Source: AP-15 sp963732095
GTDB lineage: Bacteria; Pseudomonadota; Alphaproteobacteria; ATCC43930; CGMCC-115725
NCBI GenBank assembly: GCA_963732095.1
Contig: CAVSZA010000025.1
Coordinates: 1-64,000 of the forward strand
Length of the DNA stretch: 64,000 bases
Direction of reading: 5' to 3'
Under the pieces are notes generated by a model, which saw only the letters and a program-made list of their open reading frames with translations, did no database searches and was not told the DNA's origin. Position 1 is the stretch's first letter, and each line of letters opens with the position of its first letter. Below are positions 27,809 through 36,635 of the stretch, one piece after another. The position numbers were made by a program, and so were the translations under genes.

Positions 27809-29563
27809 TTGTCGGACGCCGCCTTGGGTCCGATTCGCCCGGGCTGTTCGACTCGGCTGCGCCGAGACGCACTGCAGGCACTCGCCGCGGGTCCGTTCTA
27901 TCGGCACACGTTGATCGGGCGGGTTCCGGCCGACCTCAGGCTCAGAATTGCGCAGCGCTGGCCGGGTGACGCCAAGCGTGGCGCAGCGATTGCCGTCAGT
28001 GAGATAGAACTGGCCGGCGAGCTCGTCCGCGCTCCGGCGCCGCGCTGGTCTCCGCCCTCCGCGGGGCAGGAATGGCTCGCCGCATGGCACGGCTTCGGAT
28101 GGCTAGCCGATATTGCCGCCGCAGGCGGCGGAGCGCGTGAAGCAACGCGCGATCTGGTGCAAAGCTGGATCGATCAGAACACCGGCTGGACCGGCGTTGC
28201 GTGGCGATCCGACGTGCTCGCAACGCGGGTTTTTGCCTGGATTGCGCACTTCGACGAGATAGTGAGGCGCGACCGGGACGATCCGCTGCGCCGGGCAATG
28301 TTGACGAGCCTCGTCGCCCAGCTCCGCCATCTGGCGCGAACCGCGTCCTGGGAGGTCGTCGGCGCGGGTCGAGTGCGGGCGTTCAAGGGCCTGATCGCCG
28401 GCATGGCGGTGCTCGGCGGGTTCGAAACGCGCTTGGCGAGAGTGCTCAAGAGCCTCGAGCGCGAGTTGTCGGTACAGATCCTCCCGGATGGCGGGCACCT
28501 GTCGCGCAGCCCGTCGCTGCAATTGCAGGTGCTGCAGGATTTGATCGACACGCGCGCCGTATTGCGGTCGGCGCAGATCGAGGTCCCGGCCGCGCTCAAA
28601 GACGCCATCGAGCGGATGGCGCCGATGCTGCGCTTTTTTCGCCATGGCGACCGCCGGCTGGCACTGTTCAACGATTCGCTCGAGGAAGACGGGGTGCTGA
28701 TCGACCTCGTTCTGACACGGTCCGAGACCAAGGGGCGCGCGCCGTCGCATGCGCCTGACACCGGCTTCGACCGGCTGCAGGCATTCAAGAGCCTCGTTCT
28801 GATCGACACCGGCAAACCGCCGCCGCGCGGCTTCGACGACCACGCCCATGCCGGTCCCTTTTCTTTCGAATTGAGCCACGAGCGCGAGCGGATCATCGTC
28901 AATTGCGGCGCCTATCGCGGCCCCAAGCCCAATTGGTGGCGAGTTGCGCGGGCGAGCGCCGCCCATTCGGTCATGGTCGTTGCCGATACCAACTCAGTCG
29001 AGATCCGCGCCGACGGCACGCTCGGCCGAACCCCGACTTCAGTTGCTCGCGAGCGTGCCGAACACGAAGGTCAGCAATGGGTCTCTGCGACGCATGACGG
29101 CTATCGCGAACGCTTCGGACTGATCTATGCGCGACAGCTCTTCCTCTCCGCTGACGGCGAGGATCTGCGCGGCGAGGACCGGCTGACCGGACTTCCCGGG
29201 GCGGCCTTTGCGGTCCGCTTCCACCTGCATCCCTCGGTTCAGGCCGGGCTGGTGCGGGACGGCAGTGCCGCGTTGCTGCGCATGCCTAGCGGCATCGTGT
29301 GGCGGCTGCGCGCCGCTGGCGGCGAGATGGGTCTCGGCGAAAGCATCTATCTCGGCTCCGGCGAGGCGCGAAGGACGCAACAGGTGGTGCTGAGCGGGAC
29401 CGTGCCGCCCGGGGGCGTCACGGTGCGCTGGGCGGTTCGCCGCGAGCCGCGCAGGTCCATCGCGGATCAGGTCGAGGAAGATCAGTTTCCTGGGGATCAA
29501 CCCCACCAGAATTCGGCCGCGAATGCTTCCTCTCCCGGGGGTAAGCCGCCCGGTGATGGGTGA
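27809..29563 (+). CDS. Heparinase II/III family protein
   Basis: A 584-residue protein with an N-terminal alpha-helical toroid (WLAAWHGFGWLADIA, WASDV-type arginine-rich helices, VVGAGRVRAFKGLIAG) and a C-terminal beta-sandwich typical of heparinase II/III-like proteins (GPFSFELSHERERIIVNCG, ASAAHSVMVVADTNS). Such proteins cleave acidic polysaccharides, but the role of the alphaproteobacterial group next to purH is unknown. No signal peptide is evident. The start is a TTG at 27809 with a GAAGGGG-like site upstream. Its end overlaps the next gene by 8 bases, suggesting translational coupling. Confidence 0.85.
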   Translation: MSDAALGPIRPGCSTRLRRDALQALAAGPFYRHTLIGRVPADLRLRIAQRWPGDAKRGAAIAVSEIELAGELVRAPAPRWSPPSAGQEWLAAWHGFGWLADIAAAGGGAREATRDLVQSWIDQNTGWTGVAWRSDVLATRVFAWIAHFDEIVRRDRDDPLRRAMLTSLVAQLRHLARTASWEVVGAGRVRAFKGLIAGMAVLGGFETRLARVLKSLERELSVQILPDGGHLSRSPSLQLQVLQDLIDTRAVLRSAQIEVPAALKDAIERMAPMLRFFRHGDRRLALFNDSLEEDGVLIDLVLTRSETKGRAPSHAPDTGFDRLQAFKSLVLIDTGKPPPRGFDDHAHAGPFSFELSHERERIIVNCGAYRGPKPNWWRVARASAAHSVMVVADTNSVEIRADGTLGRTPTSVARERAEHEGQQWVSATHDGYRERFGLIYARQLFLSADGEDLRGEDRLTGLPGAAFAVRFHLHPSVQAGLVRDGSAALLRMPSGIVWRLRAAGGEMGLGESIYLGSGEARRTQQVVLSGTVPPGGVTVRWAVRREPRRSIADQVEEDQFPGDQPHQNSAANASSPGGKPPGDG

Positions 29564-30527
29564 GGCCGTCTGGCCCGCGGCGGTCGCCGTCGCGACCGGC
29601 TTGCTGACCTGCTTGACGACCAGGGCGCTCATTCCAGTTCTCGCCCACCGGGAGATTCTCGACCGTCCGAACGAGCGATCGTCGCATCGGGCGCCGACAC
29701 CCCGCGGCGGCGGGATTGCGGTTATCGGCTCGGTACTGCTCGCCTGGACCGTACTCGCCCGAACCGAATCGATGCCGTCAGGCGTAGTCGGGATCACCCT
29801 GGGCGCTGTCTTGCTGGCCGCAGTCTCATGGCTCGACGATCTGCGCGGCCTTTCTCCGATCGTGCGGCTGCTGACCCAGGCAGCCGCGGTGGCGATCGGC
29901 ATCTTTGTCCTGCCCGGGCCGCGGGACCTTTGCTACCTCGCCGCGATCGGCCTCATCTGGATCTGGTGGACCAATCTCTTCAACTTCATGGACGGGATCG
30001 ATGGGCTGGCCGGCAGCGAGGCTGCGGCGATCGGCGCCGGTTTGCTGCTTCTCGCGAGTGTCGGAGCCGGTACCGACCCCGCGCTGCGAACGCTCGCGGC
30101 GGCCGTGACCGGGGCGGCCATCGGTTTTCTGGTGTGGAACTGGTCGTCGGCGCGGATTTTTCTCGGCGATGTCGGCAGCGTCCCGCTCGGGTACGTCCTG
30201 GGCTTTCTGCTGCTCGATGTCGCGGTTCGGGGATATTGGAAGATCGCACTGATCCTGCCGCTCTACTTTCTCGCTGATGCGACGATCACCCTCGCGCGGC
30301 GGCTGCTGCGCGGCGAGCGCGTCTGGCAGGCGCATCGCGAGCATTTCTATCAGCTGGCGGTGCGTCGCGGTCTGGGCCACGCCTCCGTGGTCAAACGGGT
30401 GATCGGCGCCGACCTCGTGCTGATCGGCTGCGGCTGGGCGGCGGAAAATGGGTGGGGCGCCATCGCGCTCGCCGCGTCCGCCACGACCGTCGCAATCCTG
30501 CTGACGGCCCTCGCTCGCGGCTCGTGA
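29556..30527 (+). CDS. Glycosyltransferase family 4 (WecA/WbpL-type) membrane sugar-phosphate transferase
   Basis: A polytopic protein of 323 residues that should transfer a sugar-1-phosphate (GlcNAc, FucNAc or similar) to undecaprenyl phosphate. Conserved loops are SHRAPTPRGGGIAV, SWLDDLRGLSPIVRLL, NFMDGIDGLAG and RIFLGDVGSVPLGYVLGF, and the C-terminal HREHFYQ motif typical of WecA/WbpL. About ten helices are predicted. Its ATG at 29556 lies inside the end of the heparinase gene. I know of the pair rsmB-heparinase next to purH, so this gene looks inserted between them. Confidence 0.9.
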   Translation: MGEAVWPAAVAVATGLLTCLTTRALIPVLAHREILDRPNERSSHRAPTPRGGGIAVIGSVLLAWTVLARTESMPSGVVGITLGAVLLAAVSWLDDLRGLSPIVRLLTQAAAVAIGIFVLPGPRDLCYLAAIGLIWIWWTNLFNFMDGIDGLAGSEAAAIGAGLLLLASVGAGTDPALRTLAAAVTGAAIGFLVWNWSSARIFLGDVGSVPLGYVLGFLLLDVAVRGYWKIALILPLYFLADATITLARRLLRGERVWQAHREHFYQLAVRRGLGHASVVKRVIGADLVLIGCGWAAENGWGAIALAASATTVAILLTALARGS

Positions 30528-30567
30528 GACTTGCCGAGGGTTCCGAGGGAGCCCTATATCCGCGGCA

Positions 30568-32151
30568 ATGACCGCAAGTCCCCTTCCGATCCGCCGCGCG
30601 CTGATTTCGGTCAGCGACAAGAGTGGGATCGTTGAATTCGCCCGGGCGCTGGCCGCGCGCAGCGTGACGATAATCTCGACCGGCGGTTCGGCGCAAACCC
30701 TCGCCGCCGCCGAGATTCCGGTCACCGAGGTGGCGGAGGTTACCGGAGTTGCGGAATTCCTCGACGGCCGGGTCAAAACCTTGCACCCGGCTGTTCATGC
30801 CGGGCTCCTCGCCCGCCGGGACCGGCCTGATCACCTCTCGGCTCTGGCCGAACGGCGGATTGCACCGATCGATCTTCTCGTCTGCAACCTTTATCCCTTT
30901 GCTAAGTCGGTCGCGTCGGGCGCGAGCCCCGACGATTGCGTCGAGAACATCGATATCGGCGGCGTGGCGCTGATCCGCGCCGCCGCCAAGAACCACGACG
31001 CCGTCACAGTTGTCACCGACCCCGCCGATTACGACCGTGTTGTGGCGGAATTGGCCGCCGGCGGCGGGACGGTCGGCACAGAAACGCGTCGCCAATTTGC
31101 ACGCAAGGCCTTCGCCTTGACTGCGGCTTACGATGCCGCGATAGGCGAATGGATGGGCCGCGATGAACAGATGTCCTTTCCCGAGACCTTCCTCCTCGCC
31201 GGGCATTTGGCGGACCGGCTGCGCTATGGCGAAAACCCACATCAATCGGCCGCGTTCTACCGCGTCGGCCAAAGCCGCCCAGGGGTGGCGACCGCGCGGC
31301 AACTTCAGGGCAAGGAGCTGTCCTACAACAATTATGGCGACGCCGACGCCGCTTTCGAGCTGGTCGCCGAGTTTGCGTCGCCGGCCGCCGCGATAGTCAA
31401 GCACGCCAACCCCTGCGGCGCCGCGATCGGCGCCACCTTGCGCGAGGCGTGGGACAAGGCGCTCGCCTGCGATCCGGTCAGCGCTTTCGGCGGCATCGCC
31501 GCGCTCAATCGGTGCCTCGATGGACCGACCGCCGAGGTGATCGCCCGGCTCCTCATTGAAGTCGTGATCGTCCCCGAGGCCGATGAAGCAGCGCGAGCGA
31601 TTCTCGCCCGCAGGACGGGGCTGCGCCTTCTCGTCACCGATGAAATGCCCGACCCCGCCGCCACGGCCCGGAGCTTCCGGGCCGTGGCCGGCGGCATCCT
31701 GGTCCAGGAACGCGATCGGGTCTCGGTCGGGCGGGACGGGCTGCGCACCGTGACCGGCCGGGCGCCGAGCGAGAGCGAAATCACTGATCTATTGTTCGCC
31801 GACATCATCGCAAAGCACGTCAAATCCAATGCCATCGTCTTCGCCCGCGCCGGTGCGACGGTCGGCATCGGCGCCGGTCAGATGAGCCGCGTCGACAGCG
31901 TCAGAATTGCCGCCGCCAAGGCGGCCGAGGCGGGAAAGTCAGCGGGGCTGGCCCAATCGCCAACAATCGGATCGGTGCTCGCCTCGGATGCTTTCTTCCC
32001 GTTTGCCGACGGGCTCGAGGCGGCGATCGAGGCAGGAGTTACCGCCGTCATCCAGCCCGGCGGGTCGGTGCGCGACAAAGAGGTCATCGCCGCGGCGAAC
32101 GCCGCCGGCATCGCGATGGTGTTCACCGGCATCCGCCATTTCCGGCATTAG
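30568..32151 (+). CDS. purH: Bifunctional AICAR transformylase/IMP cyclohydrolase
   Basis: The last two steps of purine synthesis: formylation of AICAR and ring closure to IMP. The 527-residue protein has the N-terminal MGS-like cyclohydrolase domain (RRALISVSDKSGIVEFAR, VKTLHPAVHAGLLARRD, NLYPFAKSV) and the C-terminal transformylase domain (RYGENPHQSAAFY, QGKELSYNNYGDADAAF, VKHANPCGAA, AFGGIAALNR). It ends with the usual GIRHFRH. Full length, no defects. The final gene of the block that starts with rsmB. Confidence 0.97.
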   Translation: MTASPLPIRRALISVSDKSGIVEFARALAARSVTIISTGGSAQTLAAAEIPVTEVAEVTGVAEFLDGRVKTLHPAVHAGLLARRDRPDHLSALAERRIAPIDLLVCNLYPFAKSVASGASPDDCVENIDIGGVALIRAAAKNHDAVTVVTDPADYDRVVAELAAGGGTVGTETRRQFARKAFALTAAYDAAIGEWMGRDEQMSFPETFLLAGHLADRLRYGENPHQSAAFYRVGQSRPGVATARQLQGKELSYNNYGDADAAFELVAEFASPAAAIVKHANPCGAAIGATLREAWDKALACDPVSAFGGIAALNRCLDGPTAEVIARLLIEVVIVPEADEAARAILARRTGLRLLVTDEMPDPAATARSFRAVAGGILVQERDRVSVGRDGLRTVTGRAPSESEITDLLFADIIAKHVKSNAIVFARAGATVGIGAGQMSRVDSVRIAAAKAAEAGKSAGLAQSPTIGSVLASDAFFPFADGLEAAIEAGVTAVIQPGGSVRDKEVIAAANAAGIAMVFTGIRHFRH

Positions 32152-32169
32152 AGTCGCAGCCCTCTAAAT

Positions 32170-32483
32170 CTAAACGGCTGCTGTGACGGTGGGGTGCAGC
32201 ACGGCCTTTCCAAGATCGTGCATCGGGACCGTGTGCGTCTCCCGAGTGGTCCACGCGGCAATCGATGCAATGACGCAGACTACAAAGGTGAGGAGCGCGA
32301 CGGGAACCCAGGCGTTTGGTCCAGTCCCTTGGACTGCCGCGGCGATGGCCGGGCAAATCCTGCCAGAGCAAACCCGATCTGGGGTCCGATGGCCATTCCC
32401 GAGAGCCGCACGCGGGTGTCGAACATCTCGCCGTATAGACACGGCCAAACCCCGTTCGATGCACTATAGGCGATGCCCGACAT
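32170..32483 (-). pseudogene. C-terminal remnant of an MFS metabolite:H+ symporter (shikimate/citrate type)
   Basis: Minus-strand readings in two frames join into a symporter C-terminal half: YSASNGVWPCLYGEMFDTRV, RLSGMAIGPQIGFALAGFA, then after a frameshift near 32360 PAIAAAVQG...WVPVALLTFVVCVIASIAAW and a polar tail. The layout fits the metabolite:H+ symporter subfamily (ShiA/KgtP). The N-terminal half is missing, and it joins at about 32480 to a truncated dehydroshikimate dehydratase-like fragment. Together they look like debris of one catabolic locus. Confidence 0.7.
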
Positions 32484-32925
32484 TGAGTTCCCTCAAAGAA
32501 AGTAGCTCCTCGTCTGCGAGCCCATACCTCGGACCGAGGTCGTCGTAGTAGTTCGACGGGATCGGCAATATCCAGTCGGCGTGATTGGACATTGCGGTGA
32601 GCGTGCGCACGATGTCCGGACTGGCGAAGGCGAGATGGTGGACGCCAGCGCCGGCAGAGGCCGAGACGAACCGCCCGGTCGCTGCCTCACGCCCTTCGGA
32701 GATGTTCAGCGGTAGGCGAATGCTGCCGTCGCGGCTCACCATCGCCCGGCTGCGAACCAGCCCGTAGGGATCCGGAATTTCCCATAACGGCTGCGGAACA
32801 AATCCGAAAACGGCGCGCCAGAACAGTACTGCCGCCTGCATTCGACCGACTGGCAGCGCCTGGGCAATATGATCTAAATCGACGAGCCCTGCTTCGCCGC
32901 CTGGGTCTGCGGTCACCTGGAAGTC
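32484..32925 (-). pseudogene. C-terminal-domain fragment of a dehydroshikimate dehydratase/HPPD-like gene
   Basis: Minus-strand reading LVDLDHIAQALPVGRMQAAVL, FGFVPQPLWEIPDPYGLVRS, VSASAGAGVHHLAFASPDIV and PSNYYDDLGPRYGL matches the VOC domain found at the C-terminus of fused 3-dehydroshikimate dehydratases and in 4-hydroxyphenylpyruvate dioxygenases. The metal-ligand His residues (LDHIAQ, HHLAF) are present. The fragment lacks its N-terminal domain and stops at LRELNV, before the last metal ligand, so it cannot be active. Confidence 0.7.
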
Positions 32926-32931
32926 GTCTTT

Positions 32932-33086
32932 GACATCGACACGACATTGCAGGAAGAGGGGGCGCGGCCGTCATCTTCCATACACGCGGGGCGACCTGCT
33001 GGCATCCGCAGGTCAAGGGCTTGACGACGATGGTCGACAGCATGGTCAATGGCTGGAGTATGGAAGACGTCTGGCTCGACCGCTAG
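32932..33086 (+). pseudogene. C-terminal stub of a third family-5 solute-binding protein gene
   Basis: The plus strand encodes DIDTTLQEEGARP and, one base out of frame, VIFHTRGATCWHPQVKGLTT and WSMEDVWLDR with a stop at 33086. This matches the ends of the two intact binding proteins that follow (EIDRKLQEDGARP..., WEDLWLDR). A one-base deletion near 32970 and loss of the whole 5' part make it non-functional. It marks an older, longer tandem array. Confidence 0.8.
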
Positions 33087-33121
33087 CCAAGCCGGCAAGG
33101 GTCATTCAGGGAGGATGTGAT

Positions 33122-34717
33122 ATGGCGCGCAATCTACGTGCCGCCGCTGCGGCGGCTGCTTTGCTGACCCTAATCTCGGGCGGCGCTGCGGTGGCGCAAA
33201 AGCCGGGCGGCATTCTGAAAATGTACCATTTCGACAGCCCGGCCAGCCTGTCGCTGCACGAGGAAGTCACCTACGCGGCTCTCGGTCCCGCAATGGGGCT
33301 CTTCAACAATCTCGTCATGTTCGATCAGCATGTGCCGCAAGCGAGCCTGCAATCGATCGTGCCGGATCTGGCGACCGAGTGGTCGTGGGACCCGTCCAAG
33401 ACCGAGCTGCGTTTCCGGCTGCACGACGGTGTCAAATGGCACGACGGTCGGCCGTTTACCGCCAATGACGTAAAGTGCACCTGGGATACGCTGCTCGGTA
33501 AATCGCCCGAGAAATTTCGCCTCAATCCGCGCAAAGCCTGGTACCAGAACCTCGAGGAGGTCACCACGAAAGGCGACGACGAGGTCGCTTTCCATCTGAA
33601 GCGGCCGCAGCCTTCGTTTATCGGCTTATTGGCTTCCGGCTGGTCAGCCGTCTACCCCTGCCACGTGACGCCGCGCGAGATGCGCACCCAACCGATCGGC
33701 ACCGGTCCCTTCAAACTGGTCGAGTTCAAGCCCAATGAAGGAATCAAGGTCACCCGCAATCCGGATTACTGGAGAAAGGACCGGCCTTATCTCGACGGGA
33801 TCGAATACACGATCATCAAGAACGCCTCGACGCGAGTGCTGGCGTTTATTGCCGGCAAGTTCGACATGACCACCCCCTACAATCTGACGATCCCGCTAAT
33901 GAGGGACATTCAGAGTCAGGCGCCGCAAGCTATCTGCGAGCTGACCCCGACTAATGTCAGCCGCAACCTGATCGTCAACCGCGACAAGCCGCCCTTCGAC
34001 AACCTCGATGTCCGGCGCGCATTGGCGCTGACCCTCGACCGCAGGGCCTTTATCGACACGATCAACGAAGGCAAGGCCGACATCGGCGGCGCGATGCTGC
34101 CGCCGCCGGAGGGTATTTGGGGAATGCCGACGGAGATGCTGGTGACCTTGCCGGGCTACGATCCCGACGTCGCGAAAAACCGCAAGGAAGCCCGCAAGAT
34201 CATGGAAGAGCACGGCTACGGTCCCGATAACCGGCTCACGATCACCGTGTCGACGCGCAACATTCCGCAATACCGCGATCCCGCAGTTATTCTGATCGAC
34301 CAATTGAAGCAGATTTACATCGACGGCAACCTCGAAGAGATCGACACGGTCAACTGGTATCCCAAGGTCATGCGCAAGGACTTCACTGTCGGCCTCAATC
34401 TCGGCGAGAACGGGCTCGACGACCCCGACCAGACCTTTTACGAGAACTTCGCGTGTGGCGCGGAGCGCAATTATACCGGCTATTGCAACCGCGAACTCGA
34501 AAAGGAGTTCGACCGGCAATCGATGGAAGCCGACCCGGAAAAACGCAAGCATCTGGTATGGGAGATCGACCGAAAATTGCAGGAGGACGGCGCCCGGCCG
34601 ATGATCTACCACATCCGCGCAGCAAGCTGCTGGTATCCCCGCGTGAAGGGTCTGACCGTCATGGCCAACAGCATCTATAACGGCTCGCGCTGGGAAGATT
34701 TGTGGCTCGACCGGTGA
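33122..34717 (+). CDS. ABC transporter substrate-binding protein, family 5 (DppA/OppA type)
   Basis: A periplasmic binding protein of 531 residues. A signal peptide ends near AAVAQ. The family-5 signature is clear: IVPDLATEWSWDPSKTELRF, RLHDGVKWHDGRPFTANDVK, PIGTGPFKLVEFKPNEGIKV and NPDYWRKDRPYLDGIEY. These proteins bind peptides, nickel, opines or other solutes for an ABC importer; the ligand here is unknown. GGGAGGATG lies before the ATG. No permease or ATPase gene follows; instead a second, closely related binding protein starts inside the stop codon of this one. Confidence 0.9.
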   Translation: MARNLRAAAAAAALLTLISGGAAVAQKPGGILKMYHFDSPASLSLHEEVTYAALGPAMGLFNNLVMFDQHVPQASLQSIVPDLATEWSWDPSKTELRFRLHDGVKWHDGRPFTANDVKCTWDTLLGKSPEKFRLNPRKAWYQNLEEVTTKGDDEVAFHLKRPQPSFIGLLASGWSAVYPCHVTPREMRTQPIGTGPFKLVEFKPNEGIKVTRNPDYWRKDRPYLDGIEYTIIKNASTRVLAFIAGKFDMTTPYNLTIPLMRDIQSQAPQAICELTPTNVSRNLIVNRDKPPFDNLDVRRALALTLDRRAFIDTINEGKADIGGAMLPPPEGIWGMPTEMLVTLPGYDPDVAKNRKEARKIMEEHGYGPDNRLTITVSTRNIPQYRDPAVILIDQLKQIYIDGNLEEIDTVNWYPKVMRKDFTVGLNLGENGLDDPDQTFYENFACGAERNYTGYCNRELEKEFDRQSMEADPEKRKHLVWEIDRKLQEDGARPMIYHIRAASCWYPRVKGLTVMANSIYNGSRWEDLWLDR

Positions 34718-36312
34718 AAGCACGAGCGATATTGGCGGCCGCCGCGGCAGCTTGGTTCTTGATTGGAACGCCCGCGACGGATGCGTCTGCGCAGAAATCC
34801 GGCGGTATCTTGAAAGTCTACAACCGCGACAGCCCGGCGAGCATGTCGATCCTCGAAGAGGCGACATTGTCGAGCGTGCTGTCGATGATGGGCGTGTTCA
34901 ACAACCTCGTCGTCTACGACCAGCATGTCGCGCAAAACAGCGAGCAGTCGATCGTTCCCGATCTCGCTACCGACTGGTCGTGGAGCGAAGACGGGACGCG
35001 GCTCACCTTCAAGCTGCGCGAAGGCGTCAAATGGCATGACGGCAAGCCGTTCACTGCCAGTGACGTCAAATGCACTTGGGACCTGTTGACCGGCAAGGCA
35101 AACGAGAAATTGCGCATCAACCCCCGCAAGTCGTGGTACAGCAACCTCGAAGAGGTCGTCACCGACGGCGACTACACGGCGACGTTCGTGCTAAAGCGGC
35201 CGCAGCCGGCACTGCTCGCTCTGCTCGCTTCCGGCTTGGCGCCGGTCTACCCCTGCCACATTCCGCCGCGCGACATGCGCAGCCATCCGATCGGCACGGG
35301 CCCGTTCAAATTCGTCGAATTTCGCCCCAATGAAAGCATCCGGGTGACGCGGAACCCGGATTACTGGAAAAGGGACCGGCCCTATCTCGACGGCGTCGAA
35401 TATACGGTCGTGCCGAACCGCTCGACGGCGCTCCTCGCCTTTGTCGCCGGTAAATTCGACATGACCTGGCCCTACGACGTGGCGATCCCGCTGTTGAGGG
35501 ATGTCCAGAGCCAGGCGCCGCAGGCCATCTGCGAGATCACGCCATTGAATGCCAGCCGAAACCTGATCATCAACCGCAAGGTCCCGCCCTTCGACAACCC
35601 GGAGATCCGGCGCGCGATGGCGCTCAGCCTCGACCGCAAGGCGTTCATCGACATCCTCGACGAAGGCCAGGGCGATATCGGCGGCGCGATGCTGCCCCCG
35701 CCCGCCGGAGTATGGGGATTGCCGCGGGAGATGTTGCAAGGACTGCCGGGCTATGACCCCGATGTCGAGAAAAGCCGGGCGGAAGCGCGCGGGATCATGG
35801 AACGGGCGGGCTACGGGCCGGACAACCGGCTCCGGGTCAAGCTGTCGGTGCGCAACATCCCGATTGCGCGCGATCCCGCGATCATCCTGACCGATCAGCT
35901 GAAGACCATCTATATCGATGCCGAGCTCGACCCGATCGAAACGGTGAACTGGTTTCCGAGAGCAATCCGCAAGGAGTACGTCGTCGGCCTCAATCTGACC
36001 GCCGCCGCCGTCGACGATCCGGACCAGCAATTCTTCGAGAACTATGCTTGCGGCGCCGAGCGCAACATCACTGGCTACTGCAACCCGGAACTCGAAAAAC
36101 AGTTCGAGCGCCAGTCGATGGAACCGGACCGCGAGAAGCGCAAAAAGCTGGCGTGGGAGATCGACCGCAAGCTGCAGGAAGACGGCGCCCGGCCGATCAT
36201 CTTTCACTACCGCGCCGCGAGCTGCCGGCAGCCCTACGTCAAAGGGCTGACGATCATGGTCAACAGCATCTACAACGGCTGGCGCCTCGAAGACGTGTGG
36301 CTGGACCGTTAG
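34714..36312 (+). CDS. ABC transporter substrate-binding protein, family 5, tandem paralogue
   Basis: A 532-residue paralogue of the preceding gene, similar along its full length (IVPDLATDWSWSEDGTRLTF, LREGVKWHDGKPFTASDVK, PIGTGPFKFVEFRPNESIRV, YCNPELEKQFERQS). The GTG at 34714 overlaps the previous stop (GTGA) and opens a signal peptide ending near DASAQ, so the two are translationally coupled. Two coupled binding proteins without membrane components suggest that they either share an importer encoded elsewhere with different ligands, or are left over from a rearranged operon. Confidence 0.9.
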   Translation: MKARAILAAAAAAWFLIGTPATDASAQKSGGILKVYNRDSPASMSILEEATLSSVLSMMGVFNNLVVYDQHVAQNSEQSIVPDLATDWSWSEDGTRLTFKLREGVKWHDGKPFTASDVKCTWDLLTGKANEKLRINPRKSWYSNLEEVVTDGDYTATFVLKRPQPALLALLASGLAPVYPCHIPPRDMRSHPIGTGPFKFVEFRPNESIRVTRNPDYWKRDRPYLDGVEYTVVPNRSTALLAFVAGKFDMTWPYDVAIPLLRDVQSQAPQAICEITPLNASRNLIINRKVPPFDNPEIRRAMALSLDRKAFIDILDEGQGDIGGAMLPPPAGVWGLPREMLQGLPGYDPDVEKSRAEARGIMERAGYGPDNRLRVKLSVRNIPIARDPAIILTDQLKTIYIDAELDPIETVNWFPRAIRKEYVVGLNLTAAAVDDPDQQFFENYACGAERNITGYCNPELEKQFERQSMEPDREKRKKLAWEIDRKLQEDGARPIIFHYRAASCRQPYVKGLTIMVNSIYNGWRLEDVWLDR

Positions 36313-36635
36313 GAGCACATTGGCGCCGTCGCGCAGAGGCAGACGCGCGGCCTGCCGCAGCAGATGCGCGCCGGCCGTATCTGACAAATCGCCTACGCAA
36401 GGGAGCGGGAAGGTGGCGGATCAGATCCGCTACTGCGGAAGCGAGCAGCCGGTCAGGTCGGCAAGCCGCTTATTTATCGCGACGACATCGTCGATTGCCC
36501 CGGTAAGGGGCGGAGCAGATGAATGTTTCAAGCATTCGAAATAGGCTGGCAAAATCGGTAGCTTTAGCGGACACCCTTCCGCCACCCTCAACCTTTGACG
36601 GGCTCAGCCCTAGCGCGGAGCGCTATCGGGCCTTG
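36313..36635. other. Intergenic stretch between convergent genes, no gene supported
   Basis: This is the convergent gap between the second binding protein and the TadD-like gene. Short frames exist but have no ribosome site or recognisable family. I could not identify a conserved small RNA or a clear terminator by eye. Confidence 0.4.

Noticed and set aside
27616..27969. Plus-strand frame between rsmB and the heparinase gene
   Set aside because: It overlaps the start of the heparinase in another frame and has no domain or ribosome site.
36398..36545. Short frame after the second binding protein
   Set aside because: Open by chance; no conserved pattern, and the gap is between convergent genes.
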